Of a DNA stretch of 64,000 bases, positions 18,101 to 26,962 are shown piece after piece. Position 1 is the stretch's first letter. The number at the start of each line of letters is the position of its first letter. Source of the stretch: Rhizobium sp. CIAT894 (GTDB taxonomy: Bacteria > Pseudomonadota > Alphaproteobacteria > Rhizobiales > Rhizobiaceae); the NCBI RefSeq assembly GCF_000172795.2, contig NZ_CP020947.1, positions 1,429,001 through 1,493,000 on the forward strand, read 5' to 3'. The notes below the pieces were generated by a model. It worked only from the letters and a program-made list of their open reading frames with translations. It ran no database searches and had not been told where the DNA came from. The translations under genes were made by a program, and so were the position numbers.

Positions 18101-18886
18101 CTAAATGCTTTCGCCGCGCTCCATTCCGCGCGTGCCGGCAAGGCCGCCGACGAACTGGCGGATGCGGGGGTTGTCGAATGTATGGAATATTTCTTCAGGG
18201 GAGCCGTGGTCGACGATGCGTCCGTTCTCGGTGAAGACGACGGTGTCGCTGATCTCCTCGGCGAAGCGCATTTCATGGGTCACCAGGATGCTCGTCATGC
18301 CGTCGCGGATGAGGTCGCGGATCACCCACAGCACTTCGCCGACCGTCTCAGGGTCGAGCGCCGAGGTGACTTCGTCGAACAACACCAGTTCCGGCTTCAT
18401 CGCCAGCGCGCGGGCAATAGCCACGCGCTGTTGCTGGCCGCCGGAAAGCTGGCCGGGATAGGCGCCGGCTTTTTCAGACAGCCGCACCTTTTCGAGCAGT
18501 TCGCGTGCAAGTCTTTCTGCCTCGCCCTGCGCGACGCCGAGGATGCGGGTCGGAGCCAGCACGATATTGTCCAGCACCGTCAGGTGGGGAAAAAGATTAT
18601 ATTGCTGAAAGACGATGCCGACGCGCTTGCGCAGCGCAATGCGCGCGCTTTCCGTGGTCAACTGGTCGACGCGGGTGCCGCCGACCGTGATGCGGTCGCG
18701 CTGCGGCGTCACCAACGCGTTGATGCAGCGCAGGATCGTCGATTTTCCCGAGCCGGATGGGCCGATAATGGAAACCGCATTGCCCCTGTTGACGGTCAAG
18801 TCGATGCCCCTCAGCACCTCCGTCTGGCCGAAGGAAAGGTGGACGTCTTCCAGTCGCACGATCGCGTCGTCGCTTTTTGTGTTCAT
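18101..18886 (-). CDS. Polar amino acid ABC transporter, ATP-binding protein
   Basis: A 261-residue ATPase of the GlnQ/HisP type. It has Walker A GPSGSGKST, Q-loop FQQYNLFPHLTVLDN, signature LSGGQQQR, Walker B LVLFDEVTSALDPE and the H-loop in LVTHEMRFAEEISD. The second-position E-V after FD, where GlnQ has E-P, is a common variant. It follows the permease gene by 4 bases and precedes the PrpD gene by 9, so it belongs to one operon. Confidence 0.94.
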   Translation of the reverse strand: MNTKSDDAIVRLEDVHLSFGQTEVLRGIDLTVNRGNAVSIIGPSGSGKSTILRCINALVTPQRDRITVGGTRVDQLTTESARIALRKRVGIVFQQYNLFPHLTVLDNIVLAPTRILGVAQGEAERLARELLEKVRLSEKAGAYPGQLSGGQQQRVAIARALAMKPELVLFDEVTSALDPETVGEVLWVIRDLIRDGMTSILVTHEMRFAEEISDTVVFTENGRIVDHGSPEEIFHTFDNPRIRQFVGGLAGTRGMERGESI

Positions 18887-18890
18887 CGTC

Positions 18891-19682
18891 TCAATTCCTG
18901 GAGCCCGCGTTGAAGCGCCGCTCGAGGCGTCGGGTCAGGCGGGAGATCGGGTAGCAAAGCGTGAAAAAGGCGGCCATCACCACGATATAGGCGATGATCG
19001 TGAAATCGAGCCGGCGCACGGCCGTGCTGGCATCGGTTGCCGCATGCAGGAGTTCGTGCACGCCGACCAGCGAGGCAAGCGAGGTGCCCATGGTGATGGA
19101 CGCCAATATGTTCATCCATGGCGGCAGCGAGCGCCGCAGGCATTGCGGCAGAATGATCCAGCGCAGCGCCTGGCTGCGGGAAAACCCCAGTCCCTTTGCC
19201 GCTTCCCATTGCGTGGTCGGGATCGAAAGGATGGCGCCACGGGTGATCTCGGCCACATAGGCGCTGGCCGGTATGGCAAGCCCGATCACCGCCTTCAGCC
19301 AGTCGGGGAAGGGCAGATAGTTGCCGAACACGACGATCTCGAAGGGAAAGATATAAGTCGTGGCGAAGATCAGCACGAGATGCGGGGCATTGCGGAAGGC
19401 CTGAACATAGGCGACCACGGGATAGCGCACCGGCCTGTAGGGCACCAGTTGCAGGATGCCGAATATGGTTCCGACCACCGTTCCCAGTGTCATCGCGCTG
19501 AGGCTGATGACGACATTCATCAGGAAGCCGGAGGCGAGATACGGGAGCCACTGCACCAGTTCGCGCCCCAGCGTGAGATCGGCCAGCGACCAGAGGAGAA
19601 TGACGGCGGGAAGTGCTGCGAAGCCGATATTGCGCAGCAGGCGGCCGCTCTTGCGCGGCTCGGAAAGCGCCACCGTCGTCAT
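18891..19682 (-). CDS. Amino acid ABC transporter permease (second)
   Basis: A 263-residue inner-membrane permease of the HisMQ type. The ATG at 19682 overlaps the stop of the upstream permease (ATGA) and is preferred to a start at 19811 inside that gene. Membrane segments are visible from ALPAVILLWSLADL onward. The EAA loop is EITRGAILSIPTTQWEAAKG, followed by RIILPQ-like WIILPQCLRRSLPPWMN. Five helices are expected. It pairs with the 19679-20422 permease to form the channel. Confidence 0.93.
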   Translation of the reverse strand: MTTVALSEPRKSGRLLRNIGFAALPAVILLWSLADLTLGRELVQWLPYLASGFLMNVVISLSAMTLGTVVGTIFGILQLVPYRPVRYPVVAYVQAFRNAPHLVLIFATTYIFPFEIVVFGNYLPFPDWLKAVIGLAIPASAYVAEITRGAILSIPTTQWEAAKGLGFSRSQALRWIILPQCLRRSLPPWMNILASITMGTSLASLVGVHELLHAATDASTAVRRLDFTIIAYIVVMAAFFTLCYPISRLTRRLERRFNAGSRN

Positions 19683-20422
19683 AGGCCATATCCCGGAACG
19701 GCGAGCTTGCGCTCCACCCACAGGCCGACGCGGGCGACGACGAGATTGATGATGCTGAAGAACAGCAGGATGACGATCATCAACGACACCACATTGTCGC
19801 GCTGCGTCCACACCATGATCGAGGCATAGGTGATCTCGCTGACGGCGATTGCGTTGCCAACCGTCGTCAGCTTTACGAGGTTGATGAGGTTGTTGACCAT
19901 CGCCGGCAGCGATGCCCGGAACGCCAGGGGAATTTCGACGTAACGAAGGATCTGCAGCTTGCTGAAGCCGATGCCGCGCGCCGCCTCCACGGTCGAGGCC
20001 GGAACCGCTTCGATGCCGGCGCGGATCGCCTCGGCATGCAAGGCGGCGATGTGCAGCCCGACCACTGCCACCACCCAGAAGAACGGCGTCAGCGGATTGT
20101 TCTGCGCGCCGACCAGGTTCGACACGAAGGTATTGAGAACGAGGAAGCTGAACATCAGTTGCACCAGCGTCGGCGTGTTTCGGGTGATTTCCACGAAGGC
20201 GCGCACCGGCGCCGATAGCCAGAGCCTGCCCGATGTCAGGCAGGCGGCAAACAGCAATCCGGCGATCAGGCTGACCGGGATCAGCAGGGCGATCAGATAG
20301 AGCGTGGTTATGAAACCGTCACGCCATATCTCAGCCTCGTAGCCGGTTGCCAGAAACTCGTAATTCAGGCCGAGCCTGTTCGTCAGGTCGACGAACAGGC
20401 TGGTTATGCCGCTATCCCACAT
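19679..20422 (-). CDS. Amino acid ABC transporter permease (first)
   Basis: A 247-residue HisMQ-family permease. It has the FVEITRNTPTLVQLMFSFL segment and the EAA loop EAIRAGIEAVPASTVEAARG. The following RYVEIPLAFRASLPAMVN is also typical. About five membrane helices are present. It starts 24 bases after the binding-protein gene and is coupled to the second permease by ATGA. Substrate class (polar amino acid or analogue) is inferred from the family. Confidence 0.93.
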   Translation of the reverse strand: MWDSGITSLFVDLTNRLGLNYEFLATGYEAEIWRDGFITTLYLIALLIPVSLIAGLLFAACLTSGRLWLSAPVRAFVEITRNTPTLVQLMFSFLVLNTFVSNLVGAQNNPLTPFFWVVAVVGLHIAALHAEAIRAGIEAVPASTVEAARGIGFSKLQILRYVEIPLAFRASLPAMVNNLINLVKLTTVGNAIAVSEITYASIMVWTQRDNVVSLMIVILLFFSIINLVVARVGLWVERKLAVPGYGL

Positions 20423-20446
20423 GTCGATCTACCAGTGCGATCCGTC

Positions 20447-21277
20447 TTACTTGCTGGCTGACAGGGTGTTGCGCTCCTGCTCGAGATATTCGGTGTTGCT
20501 GAGCCTGTTCGCCTTGGCAAACTCCAGCAGTTTTCCGGAGGTATGAAGCTGCCGGATCGTCTTATCGAGTGTCTCGGCCGTTTCCTTTTCGCCTTTGCGA
20601 ACCCAGATGACGGAATCGGAAGGGATCAGTTCGGTCGGGAAGAGAATGGCGTAGTCCTTCCAATCCTCAGGGCGATCCTGCAGCAGCAGGCCAAGAGTTG
20701 CGCCGACATGCACCGCGACCACGCAATTGCCCCCCTGCAGCGCCAGCAGCGACTCCGGCTGGCTCGGCAGGCCTTTTACCTCGGCGCCGTATTTTTCGAT
20801 CAGCGGCTGGGTGAAATTCGACCCCTGCGAAACGCAGACCGGCTTCCCTTTAAGATCTGCCCAGTCCTTCAGGCCGCTGTCCTTGCGTCCGACCGCGGCG
20901 CCGCCGCTGCGGTCGTATGGCGTCGGCACCCAGTCGAGGACCTTGGCGCGATCTTCGGTGTATTGCATGTTGGCAATCAGAATATCGACCTTGCCCTGCT
21001 GGAGAAACTGCACCCGGTTCGGCGGTGTGACGGTGACGGTCTCGAGTTTGACGCCGAGATCGTCGGCCAGCGCTTTGGCGATATCGAGATTGTATCCCTT
21101 CTGCGTCTGCGAGGTCGGATCGATATAGCCGAAGGGTGCGCCGGACAGGATGACGCCGACGGTGAGGGCGCCGCGGGCTTTAATGCGATCGAGCGTAGCA
21201 TCTGCGGATGCCTGCGTTGCCGCCAGCAGCGAAATCGAGAGGGCGAAAAGCGCCTTTGGCAGAACCTTATGTGACAT
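20447..21277 (-). CDS. ABC transporter periplasmic substrate-binding protein
   Basis: A 276-residue SBP_bac_3 family protein with a signal peptide (residues 1-25, ending TQASA). It then has RIKARGALTVGVILSGAPFGYID and KGYNLDIAKALADDLGVKLE. The segments VDILIANMQYTEDRAKVLDW and KGKPVCVSQGSNF follow. This family binds polar amino acids and analogues; the usual arginine/aspartate ligand pattern is not distinctive enough to name one. First transporter gene after the TetR regulator, 110 bases downstream of it. Confidence 0.92.
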   Translation of the reverse strand: MSHKVLPKALFALSISLLAATQASADATLDRIKARGALTVGVILSGAPFGYIDPTSQTQKGYNLDIAKALADDLGVKLETVTVTPPNRVQFLQQGKVDILIANMQYTEDRAKVLDWVPTPYDRSGGAAVGRKDSGLKDWADLKGKPVCVSQGSNFTQPLIEKYGAEVKGLPSQPESLLALQGGNCVVAVHVGATLGLLLQDRPEDWKDYAILFPTELIPSDSVIWVRKGEKETAETLDKTIRQLHTSGKLLEFAKANRLSNTEYLEQERNTLSASK

Positions 21278-21387
21278 GTTTGAGCTCCATTACGAAACGA
21301 AGGAAGGAAAGACAGGGATGGAAAAGAGAAATCCGGATGACATCGAAAAAGCCGGCGATGAGATGGGCGCTTCGGGCATGATCCCGC

Positions 21388-21972
21388 TCATGCCTCGTCT
21401 CTGGGCTCGTTGAAGCCACCGGCCTGAAGAAGAGCCGCGACCGCCTTTCGGGCAATCTCCGCCGGCCTCGCTTCCGGTCGCAGAACCGACGCGGCGAGCG
21501 CCCCTTCGTAGACGACGAGCAACTGCTCGCCGAGCTCGTCTCGGGTGGGGCTTGGCGGGACAAGCCGGCCGAAGAGTTCGCGAAGAAAGACCTTATGCGT
21601 GCGCGCCACGTCCTGGATCGCTGCCGAGCCGGGGTTTTCGGTCACCGCAATGAGGAAGGCGCAGCCCCGGAAGCTTTCGCTGCGCGTCTTGTCGGCCAGG
21701 CTGTCGAAGATCGCAAAAATGGCCGACGCACCGCTTTTGCCTGCAACCAGCTTCTCCAGCTGATCGCTGACCAAGGCATGGCGGTGGCTGAGATAGGTGA
21801 GGATGAGACCCTCTTTGCCGTCGAAATGACGGTAGAGAGTGGCGCGGGCAATTTTCAGTTCCCGCACGATTTCGTCGATGCCGACCAGGTAGGTGCCGCG
21901 CCGGTAGAAAAGGTCGCTGATCGCATCGATTATTCTTCCGCGGGTCGACAATTGGGCAGTTTTGAAAGGCAT
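21388..21972 (-). CDS. TetR/AcrR family transcriptional regulator
   Basis: A 194-residue regulator. The N-terminal helix-turn-helix reads TRGRIIDAISDLFYRRGTYL, then IDEIVRELKIARATLYRHFD with the conserved TLYRHF recognition region. The C-terminal ligand domain contains RGCAFLIAVTENPG, typical of a TetR_C subgroup. It is transcribed in the same direction as the downstream ABC-PrpD-monooxygenase genes and probably represses them and itself. A 20-bp palindrome lies 17 bases ahead of its start. Ligand unknown. Confidence 0.92.
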   Translation of the reverse strand: MPFKTAQLSTRGRIIDAISDLFYRRGTYLVGIDEIVRELKIARATLYRHFDGKEGLILTYLSHRHALVSDQLEKLVAGKSGASAIFAIFDSLADKTRSESFRGCAFLIAVTENPGSAAIQDVARTHKVFLRELFGRLVPPSPTRDELGEQLLVVYEGALAASVLRPEARPAEIARKAVAALLQAGGFNEPRDEA

Positions 21973-21988
21973 CGGGTGACCGGTGAGA

Positions 21989-22008
21989 GAGAAGGAACGT
22001 TCTTTCTC
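21989..22008. promoter_or_regulatory. Candidate TetR operator, 20-bp palindrome
   Basis: The half-sites GAGAAGGAAC (21989-21998) and GTTCTTTCTC (21999-22008) are reverse complements at nine of ten positions, centred on GAACGTTC. The site ends 17 bases before the TetR-gene start, in the expected autoregulatory position. A separate 8-bp palindrome ACGATCGT lies at 22024-22031. Confidence 0.55.
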
Positions 22009-22121
22009 GAAAAGATCACTATCACGATCGTTTTTATAGATTTTATTTTTTTAAATCTGCGCGCGTGTTGAAAAATCCTCCGCGCGAGGCGCAGTCGATC
22101 GGCAATCAGATCGTGATGCGC

Positions 22122-22970
22122 CTACCGGATCGTCACGAAATCGGCAGCGGCGACGACGTTGTTCGGCGTCTGTGCTTTCTTGAACTTCAGCGTCACGACC
22201 TTGTAGCCCTCGGCTTCGAGATCCGAAAGCAGCGTCGGCAGCATGGTTGCCGTACGTTTATGGATGTCGTGCATCAGGATGATGCCGCGGCCGCGCTTGT
22301 GCAGCAGGTCCATCGTCCGCTGCGTCACGGAGAGCGGCGTTGTGGCGAAATAGTCCTTGCTGTCGATATCGACATCCATGACCACCATATCGCGCATGGC
22401 GATGGCAGCACGCAGCCTGTGGCTTTCGGCAAGATAGGGGAAGCGGAAGAAGGAGACGTCGGTTCCCGTCGCCTTGGTCACCGCCAATTCACCCTTGATC
22501 ACCTCGGCCATCGCCGCGTCGAAATCGAGCGAACTCAGGTTGGCGTGGTCATAGGTGTGACTGCCTATGGCATTGCCGTTCTCGGCGACCTTGCGGGCGA
22601 GCGCCGGATGCAGTTCGGCCATTTCGCCGACCATCATGAAGGCGCCCTTGACGCCGAACCGGTCGAGGATCGCCAGCACCTTGTCGGTCCGGCCCGGGAT
22701 CGGGCCGTCGTCGAAACTCAGGATCACTTCCTTGTCCTGCAGCTTGAGATCGGCGAGCGAGGAAACCTCCAGCGTCCGTCCGGCCAGATGGTGCCAACCG
22801 GTCATGCGCGGTGCTTCATCATCCTCGGAGCGCCTGTCGGAAAGCGTCCGTCCCTCCGGCGCAATCACCGAGGCGGTTTTGATCGAGGTGTCGGGGGCCT
22901 GTCTGGTGGTGCCGCAGGCGGAGAGAGCAGCCGTGAGGGCGACGCAGGCCAGGACGAAAAAGCGATGCAT
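22122..22970 (-). CDS. Polysaccharide deacetylase family lipoprotein
   Basis: A 282-residue NodB-homology protein. The N-terminus MHRFFVLACVALTAALSAC ends in a lipobox (LSAC, cysteine 19), so it is probably membrane anchored. The metal-binding motifs are SFDDGP (FDDGP with the DD pair) and SHTYDHANL (HxxxH type). Later motifs are FRFPY and the histidine in IILMHDIHK. It should remove acetyl groups from a polysaccharide such as peptidoglycan or an envelope glycan; the substrate is not evident. It follows the TetR gene in the opposite sense of flow (upstream of it on the same strand) with 149 bases between. Confidence 0.9.
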   Translation of the reverse strand: MHRFFVLACVALTAALSACGTTRQAPDTSIKTASVIAPEGRTLSDRRSEDDEAPRMTGWHHLAGRTLEVSSLADLKLQDKEVILSFDDGPIPGRTDKVLAILDRFGVKGAFMMVGEMAELHPALARKVAENGNAIGSHTYDHANLSSLDFDAAMAEVIKGELAVTKATGTDVSFFRFPYLAESHRLRAAIAMRDMVVMDVDIDSKDYFATTPLSVTQRTMDLLHKRGRGIILMHDIHKRTATMLPTLLSDLEAEGYKVVTLKFKKAQTPNNVVAAADFVTIR

Positions 22971-23087
22971 GGAAAGGGCTCAACAAATCAGTAACGAATG
23001 TTGAGACAACCTTTCGAATTATGGTTAACGATCGGTTGAGATCGGCGGGAATTGTGTCGATGCGCGGCACTTCGCCGCGTTTTCGCC

Positions 23088-23137
23088 AGAGCATGATGCC
23101 GAAAAGCATGAGCGGCTTTCAGGCGACATCATGCTCT
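23088..23137. repeat. Palindromic intergenic repeat D
   Basis: AGAGCATGATG (23088-23098) pairs perfectly with CATCATGCTCT (23127-23137). The spacer contains GAAAAGCATGAGCGG. It resembles a dispersed palindrome that I recall as frequent in Rhizobium intergenic DNA. It lies between the ABC-F gene and the upstream region of the deacetylase gene. Confidence 0.55.
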
Positions 23138-23157
23138 AACTCTTTAAAGGCCTGTGG

Positions 23158-25041
23158 CTATCCTGCCATCGCTTCTTCGTATTCGGCCGAAAGCATCAGC
23201 CAGTTTTCCTCGGCGGCAGCCAGTTTCGCCGCAGCCTCGCCGCGCTGCTTTGCCTTTTCGGCGGCCTTGGCGGGCGTCTTCTCGTAGAGAACAGGGTCTG
23301 CAAGTTCCGCGTCAAGCGCCTGAATCTGTTTCTCCAGCTTCGCCGTCAAGGATTCGATTTCGTTGATCTTTTTCCTGAGCGGCGTGAGCGAGGCACGCTT
23401 TTCTGCATTGAGCTTGCGCTGTTCCGCCTTCGATGTCGCGTCTTCAATCAGCTGCGGCTTTTCTTCTTTTTTTTTACCTGAGGTAACGATCAGGTCGCGG
23501 TATTCATCCATGTCGCCTTCGAAGGTCGTCACCGTGCCGCCATTGACCAGCCACAGCCGGTCGACCGTCGCCTCGATCAGGTGACGGTCGTGCGAAATCA
23601 GGATGACCGCACCTTCGTAGTCGTTCAGCGCCTCGATCAGCGCCCGGCGGCTGTCGATGTCGAGGTGGTTCGTGGGTTCGTCGAGGATCAGCAGGTTGGG
23701 TGCATGGAAGGCGGCAAGCCCCATCAGCAGGCGGGCCTTTTCGCCGCCGGAAAGATCCTTGGCGGCCGTTGCCATCTTCTCGGTCGCGAGCCCCATCTGG
23801 GCGACGCGGGCACGCACCTTGGCCTCCGGTGCGCCGGGCATCAGGCGGCGTACATGCTCCACCGGCGACTGCTCGGGAATGAGGTCGTCGAGCTGGTGCT
23901 GCGCGAAGAAGCCGATCTTCAGGCTCGGCGCCAACTTCACTTCGCCGCTTTCCGGCGCAAGCCGGCCGGAAATGAATTTGGCGAAGGTCGATTTGCCGTT
24001 GCCGTTCGAGCCGAGCAGGGCGATGCGGTCGTCATTATCGATGCGCAGGTTGAGGTTCTTCAGGATCGGCTTGCCGGGCTCGTAGCCGACGGCGCCGCTC
24101 TGGATGGCGACGATCGGTGAAGCCGGCTGCTTTTCCGGCTCGGGAAAGGTGATCGGCGTGACGTGATCCTCGATCACCGCGGCGACCGTTCCCATGCGCT
24201 CGAGCGCCTTGACCCGCGATTGTGCCTGCCGCGCCTTGGAGGCCTTGGCCTTGAAGCGATCGATGAAGCTCTGCAGATGCTTGCGCGCCGCCTCGTTCTT
24301 GGCCTTGGCCTTGGTCTGCAGCTCGTCGGCTTCCGCCTTCTGCCGCTCGAACTGGTCGTAGCCGCCGCGATAGAAGCTCAGCTTCTTCTGATCGAGATGG
24401 ACGATTGCGTTGACCGCGTTGTTGAGGAGGTCGCGATCGTGGCTGATGATGATGACGGTGTGCGGATAGCGGCGGACATAGTCCTCCAGCCACAACGTGC
24501 CTTCGAGGTCGAGATAGTTTGTGGGTTCGTCGAGCAGAAGCAGGTCCGGCTCGGCAAACAGCACGGCGGCAAGGGCAACGCGCATGCGCCAGCCGCCGGA
24601 GAAGGAAGAGGCGGGGCGGGCTTGCGCCGCCTGGTCGAAGCCGAGGCCGGCGAGAATGCTCGCTGCGCGCGCCTCGGCCGAATGCGCGTCGATATCGACA
24701 AGGCGCATCTGGATTTCGGCGATGCGGTGCGGATCGGTCGCCGTTTCCGCCTCGGCAACCAGGGCCGCGCGTTCCTTGTCGGCTGAAAGCACGATCTCGA
24801 TCAGGGATTGCTCGGTCGCCGGCGCTTCCTGCGCCACCTGGCCAATGCGTGCCGCCTTCGGGATCGACACCGATCCGGTCTCCGAGCCGAGATCGCCGGT
24901 GATGACGCGAAACAGCGTGGACTTGCCGGCGCCGTTGCGCCCGACCAGCCCCGCCTTCGTGCCCGAAGGCAGCGAAACGCTGGCATTGTCGAGAAGCAGG
25001 CGCCCGGCAATGCGGGCGGAAATATCGGTGAGCGTGATCAT
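23158..25041 (-). CDS. ABC-F family ATPase
   Basis: A 627-residue soluble protein with two ABC domains and no membrane segments. Domain 1 has GRNGAGKST, FSGGWRMR and LLLLDEPTNYLDLE. Domain 2 has GSNGNGKST, LSGGEKAR and LLILDEPTNHLDID. The linker between them is rich in lysine and alanine (residues about 235-280), as in ABC-F ribosome-interacting factors. The C-terminal region from about residue 530 is a charged coiled coil. It is closest to the YheS/Uup-type factors that resolve stalled ribosomes; the exact subgroup is uncertain. Confidence 0.92.
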   Translation of the reverse strand: MITLTDISARIAGRLLLDNASVSLPSGTKAGLVGRNGAGKSTLFRVITGDLGSETGSVSIPKAARIGQVAQEAPATEQSLIEIVLSADKERAALVAEAETATDPHRIAEIQMRLVDIDAHSAEARAASILAGLGFDQAAQARPASSFSGGWRMRVALAAVLFAEPDLLLLDEPTNYLDLEGTLWLEDYVRRYPHTVIIISHDRDLLNNAVNAIVHLDQKKLSFYRGGYDQFERQKAEADELQTKAKAKNEAARKHLQSFIDRFKAKASKARQAQSRVKALERMGTVAAVIEDHVTPITFPEPEKQPASPIVAIQSGAVGYEPGKPILKNLNLRIDNDDRIALLGSNGNGKSTFAKFISGRLAPESGEVKLAPSLKIGFFAQHQLDDLIPEQSPVEHVRRLMPGAPEAKVRARVAQMGLATEKMATAAKDLSGGEKARLLMGLAAFHAPNLLILDEPTNHLDIDSRRALIEALNDYEGAVILISHDRHLIEATVDRLWLVNGGTVTTFEGDMDEYRDLIVTSGKKKEEKPQLIEDATSKAEQRKLNAEKRASLTPLRKKINEIESLTAKLEKQIQALDAELADPVLYEKTPAKAAEKAKQRGEAAAKLAAAEENWLMLSAEYEEAMAG

Positions 25042-25135
25042 GGCCGGCGTTTTGGCCGAAAGTGCCCCTCAAGGCAAGAGCGCATGCTCGTCCGCGGCAA
25101 GGCGGCTTGTTCCGCGGCGATCCCCTCGACCGCCT

Positions 25136-26185
25136 TTAGCGGCCGAAGGCCTGCACCGGCTGGCGCGGGTTCGACTGCGCAGCGAAAAGCGCCACGCGTG
25201 CATTGGCCTGAAGTTGTCCTGGAGATGCGGCATCGGCGCTGAGCGCCACGCCGATCGAGATGGTGAGCCCGCCGGGAGCGACTTTGTCGGATGTCGCGAA
25301 GACGAGATTGTCTTCGACCGAAGCACGCAGGCGCTCGGCGATCGCCATGGCATCCTGCATGCCGACATTGGAAAACAGGAAGGCGAATTCGTCGGCTTCC
25401 GTGCGGGCGACGAAGTCGTTCTTCTTGATCGATTTGCGGAAGAGGGCGGCGAGCTTCTTCAGAAGCTTGTTGCCGGCCTGCGTGCCGTATCTGTCGTTGA
25501 GCTCAGCGAAATTGTCGATATCGACCATAACAAGCGCGTTGCCGGCCGCACCTTCTTCGCGCTCGTAAAGCTCTGATATCACGCGGTTGAAGGCGATGCG
25601 GTTCGCCAGTCCGGTGATTTTGTCGGCAACAGTGGCCGATTGCATCGCCGAGATCCCGCGTTCCAGCACTTCCAGCGCCTTGATGTCGTCCTGAAGCCTG
25701 GCGCTGATGTCCATTTCCGCCGAAAGTACCGCGGCAAGCGAGGCGGAGAGATAGTCGACCTCGCTGATGAAGGCGGCAAGGCTCTGGTCTTCGTGGCTCG
25801 AGACCGATTTCAGGATCTGACCGCAGGCGCGCGCAAAGGCGTTCTTGTGTTTGAGACCTTCGGCAAGCCTCTCCGCAACGTCGCGCAGCATCCGGCTCGC
25901 CTCGTTCCGCGACGTCTCGCCCGCCAGTCCGCAATGGCCGACGAGCCGGTATTTCAGCCCGAGTTCGTCGAGCATCGCCTGTTGCGGCTGGGAGCCCAAC
26001 GCGGCGATATCCTGCGCCAGGCCCGGATTGCGCCCGATGATCGCTTCGTGGAAGAGTTCGTAGTTGCGTGGCAATGCGGTAACGTTCAGGCGCGCCATAT
26101 GCTGGGCGATCCTCTGGATGTCCGTCATCGGCGACGGGCGCACGGCCTCGCGCGGCACCAATGCGTTTGCGCTTGCATTCTGCAT
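25136..26185 (-). CDS. GGDEF-domain protein with degenerate active site
   Basis: A 349-residue cytoplasmic protein with an N-terminal helical region (about residues 20-180) of no recognised domain. A C-terminal diguanylate cyclase domain follows (ITGLANRIAFNRVI, VMVDIDNFAELNDRYG). The signature loop reads RTEADEF instead of RxGGDEF, so both glycines are lost while the D-E-F remains. Catalysis of c-di-GMP synthesis is therefore unlikely, and GTP or c-di-GMP sensing is possible. The domain otherwise keeps the metal-binding DID and normal length. It stands alone, 94 bases from the ABC-F gene. Confidence 0.88.
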   Translation of the reverse strand: MQNASANALVPREAVRPSPMTDIQRIAQHMARLNVTALPRNYELFHEAIIGRNPGLAQDIAALGSQPQQAMLDELGLKYRLVGHCGLAGETSRNEASRMLRDVAERLAEGLKHKNAFARACGQILKSVSSHEDQSLAAFISEVDYLSASLAAVLSAEMDISARLQDDIKALEVLERGISAMQSATVADKITGLANRIAFNRVISELYEREEGAAGNALVMVDIDNFAELNDRYGTQAGNKLLKKLAALFRKSIKKNDFVARTEADEFAFLFSNVGMQDAMAIAERLRASVEDNLVFATSDKVAPGGLTISIGVALSADAASPGQLQANARVALFAAQSNPRQPVQAFGR

Positions 26186-26321
26186 GACGATCCCTCGCGG
26201 CCCGACTTTCCTTTCATCCGCTATGCCTGCAACGCTTTAAGAGAGGCTGAATCTCTGGGCGGGAACCATTGTATTGGCGGCGAAACCGGTAAAGGCGGTT
26301 AATGCTGTCTTGAGGGCTGCC

Positions 26322-26825
26322 TCACATCCACTCGCGCCCTTCGCCGCGCAGGAAATAGATCAGATCCAGCTGGAGGCTCGGCTTGTCGAGCGCTGTCAGC
26401 GTCATGTGGCACTGGCCGCGATGATGGGTCTGGTGGTTGAAGAGATGGGCGAGCGCCGGAGCCAGCGGCTGGGTGATATCGATCGGCTGCGTCACGGGGA
26501 CATAGGTGAAGTCGGCAGCCAGGGTGGGCTCATCAAGTGTGCCCGTCCAGGCAATGATCCGTTCGTCCTCGGCTTGGCGCGCGGCGGTAAGTGCATCCAG
26601 CTTTTCGAAGAGGACAGCATCGAGTGTCGCCGGCGCTTCGCCGGTGCCGGTGAAGCGCTTCATCCAGATCCGGTCGGCGACGAGCAGATGATTGAGCGTG
26701 CGATGCAGCGAGCCGAAGAAGGCGCCGCGGTCGCTGCGGAATTCCGCATCGCTGAGTTCGGCCGCATAGACTTGGCGGTTGGCCCAGCGGTTATAGGCGG
26801 CGAACATCCTGTAATGTCTGAGCAT
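26322..26825 (-). CDS. DinB family protein
   Basis: A 167-residue four-helix-bundle protein of the DinB/DfsB family. The opening HYRMFAAYNRWANRQVYAA is typical, as are SLHRTLNHLLVADRIWMKRF and LAHLFNHQTHHRGQCHMTL. These supply the three metal-ligand histidines of the family (one in LNHLL, two in HQTHHRGQ). Some members are thiol-dependent transferases; others are of unknown function. It is divergent from the neighbouring GST gene, which hints at glutathione or small-thiol chemistry but does not prove it. Confidence 0.9.
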   Translation of the reverse strand: MLRHYRMFAAYNRWANRQVYAAELSDAEFRSDRGAFFGSLHRTLNHLLVADRIWMKRFTGTGEAPATLDAVLFEKLDALTAARQAEDERIIAWTGTLDEPTLAADFTYVPVTQPIDITQPLAPALAHLFNHQTHHRGQCHMTLTALDKPSLQLDLIYFLRGEGREWM

Positions 26826-26962
26826 CTGGTTCCCCTGGTCGTCGCTCCAGTCTAACCCGTTTTCCCGGCAAATCGCGGTGATGCGCCCATGAAATTTCCT
26901 GATTTGATCACGGGCATTTTCTGTCGTCGAATGGATGCAGCTTCGATCTCGAAAGGACTGTC

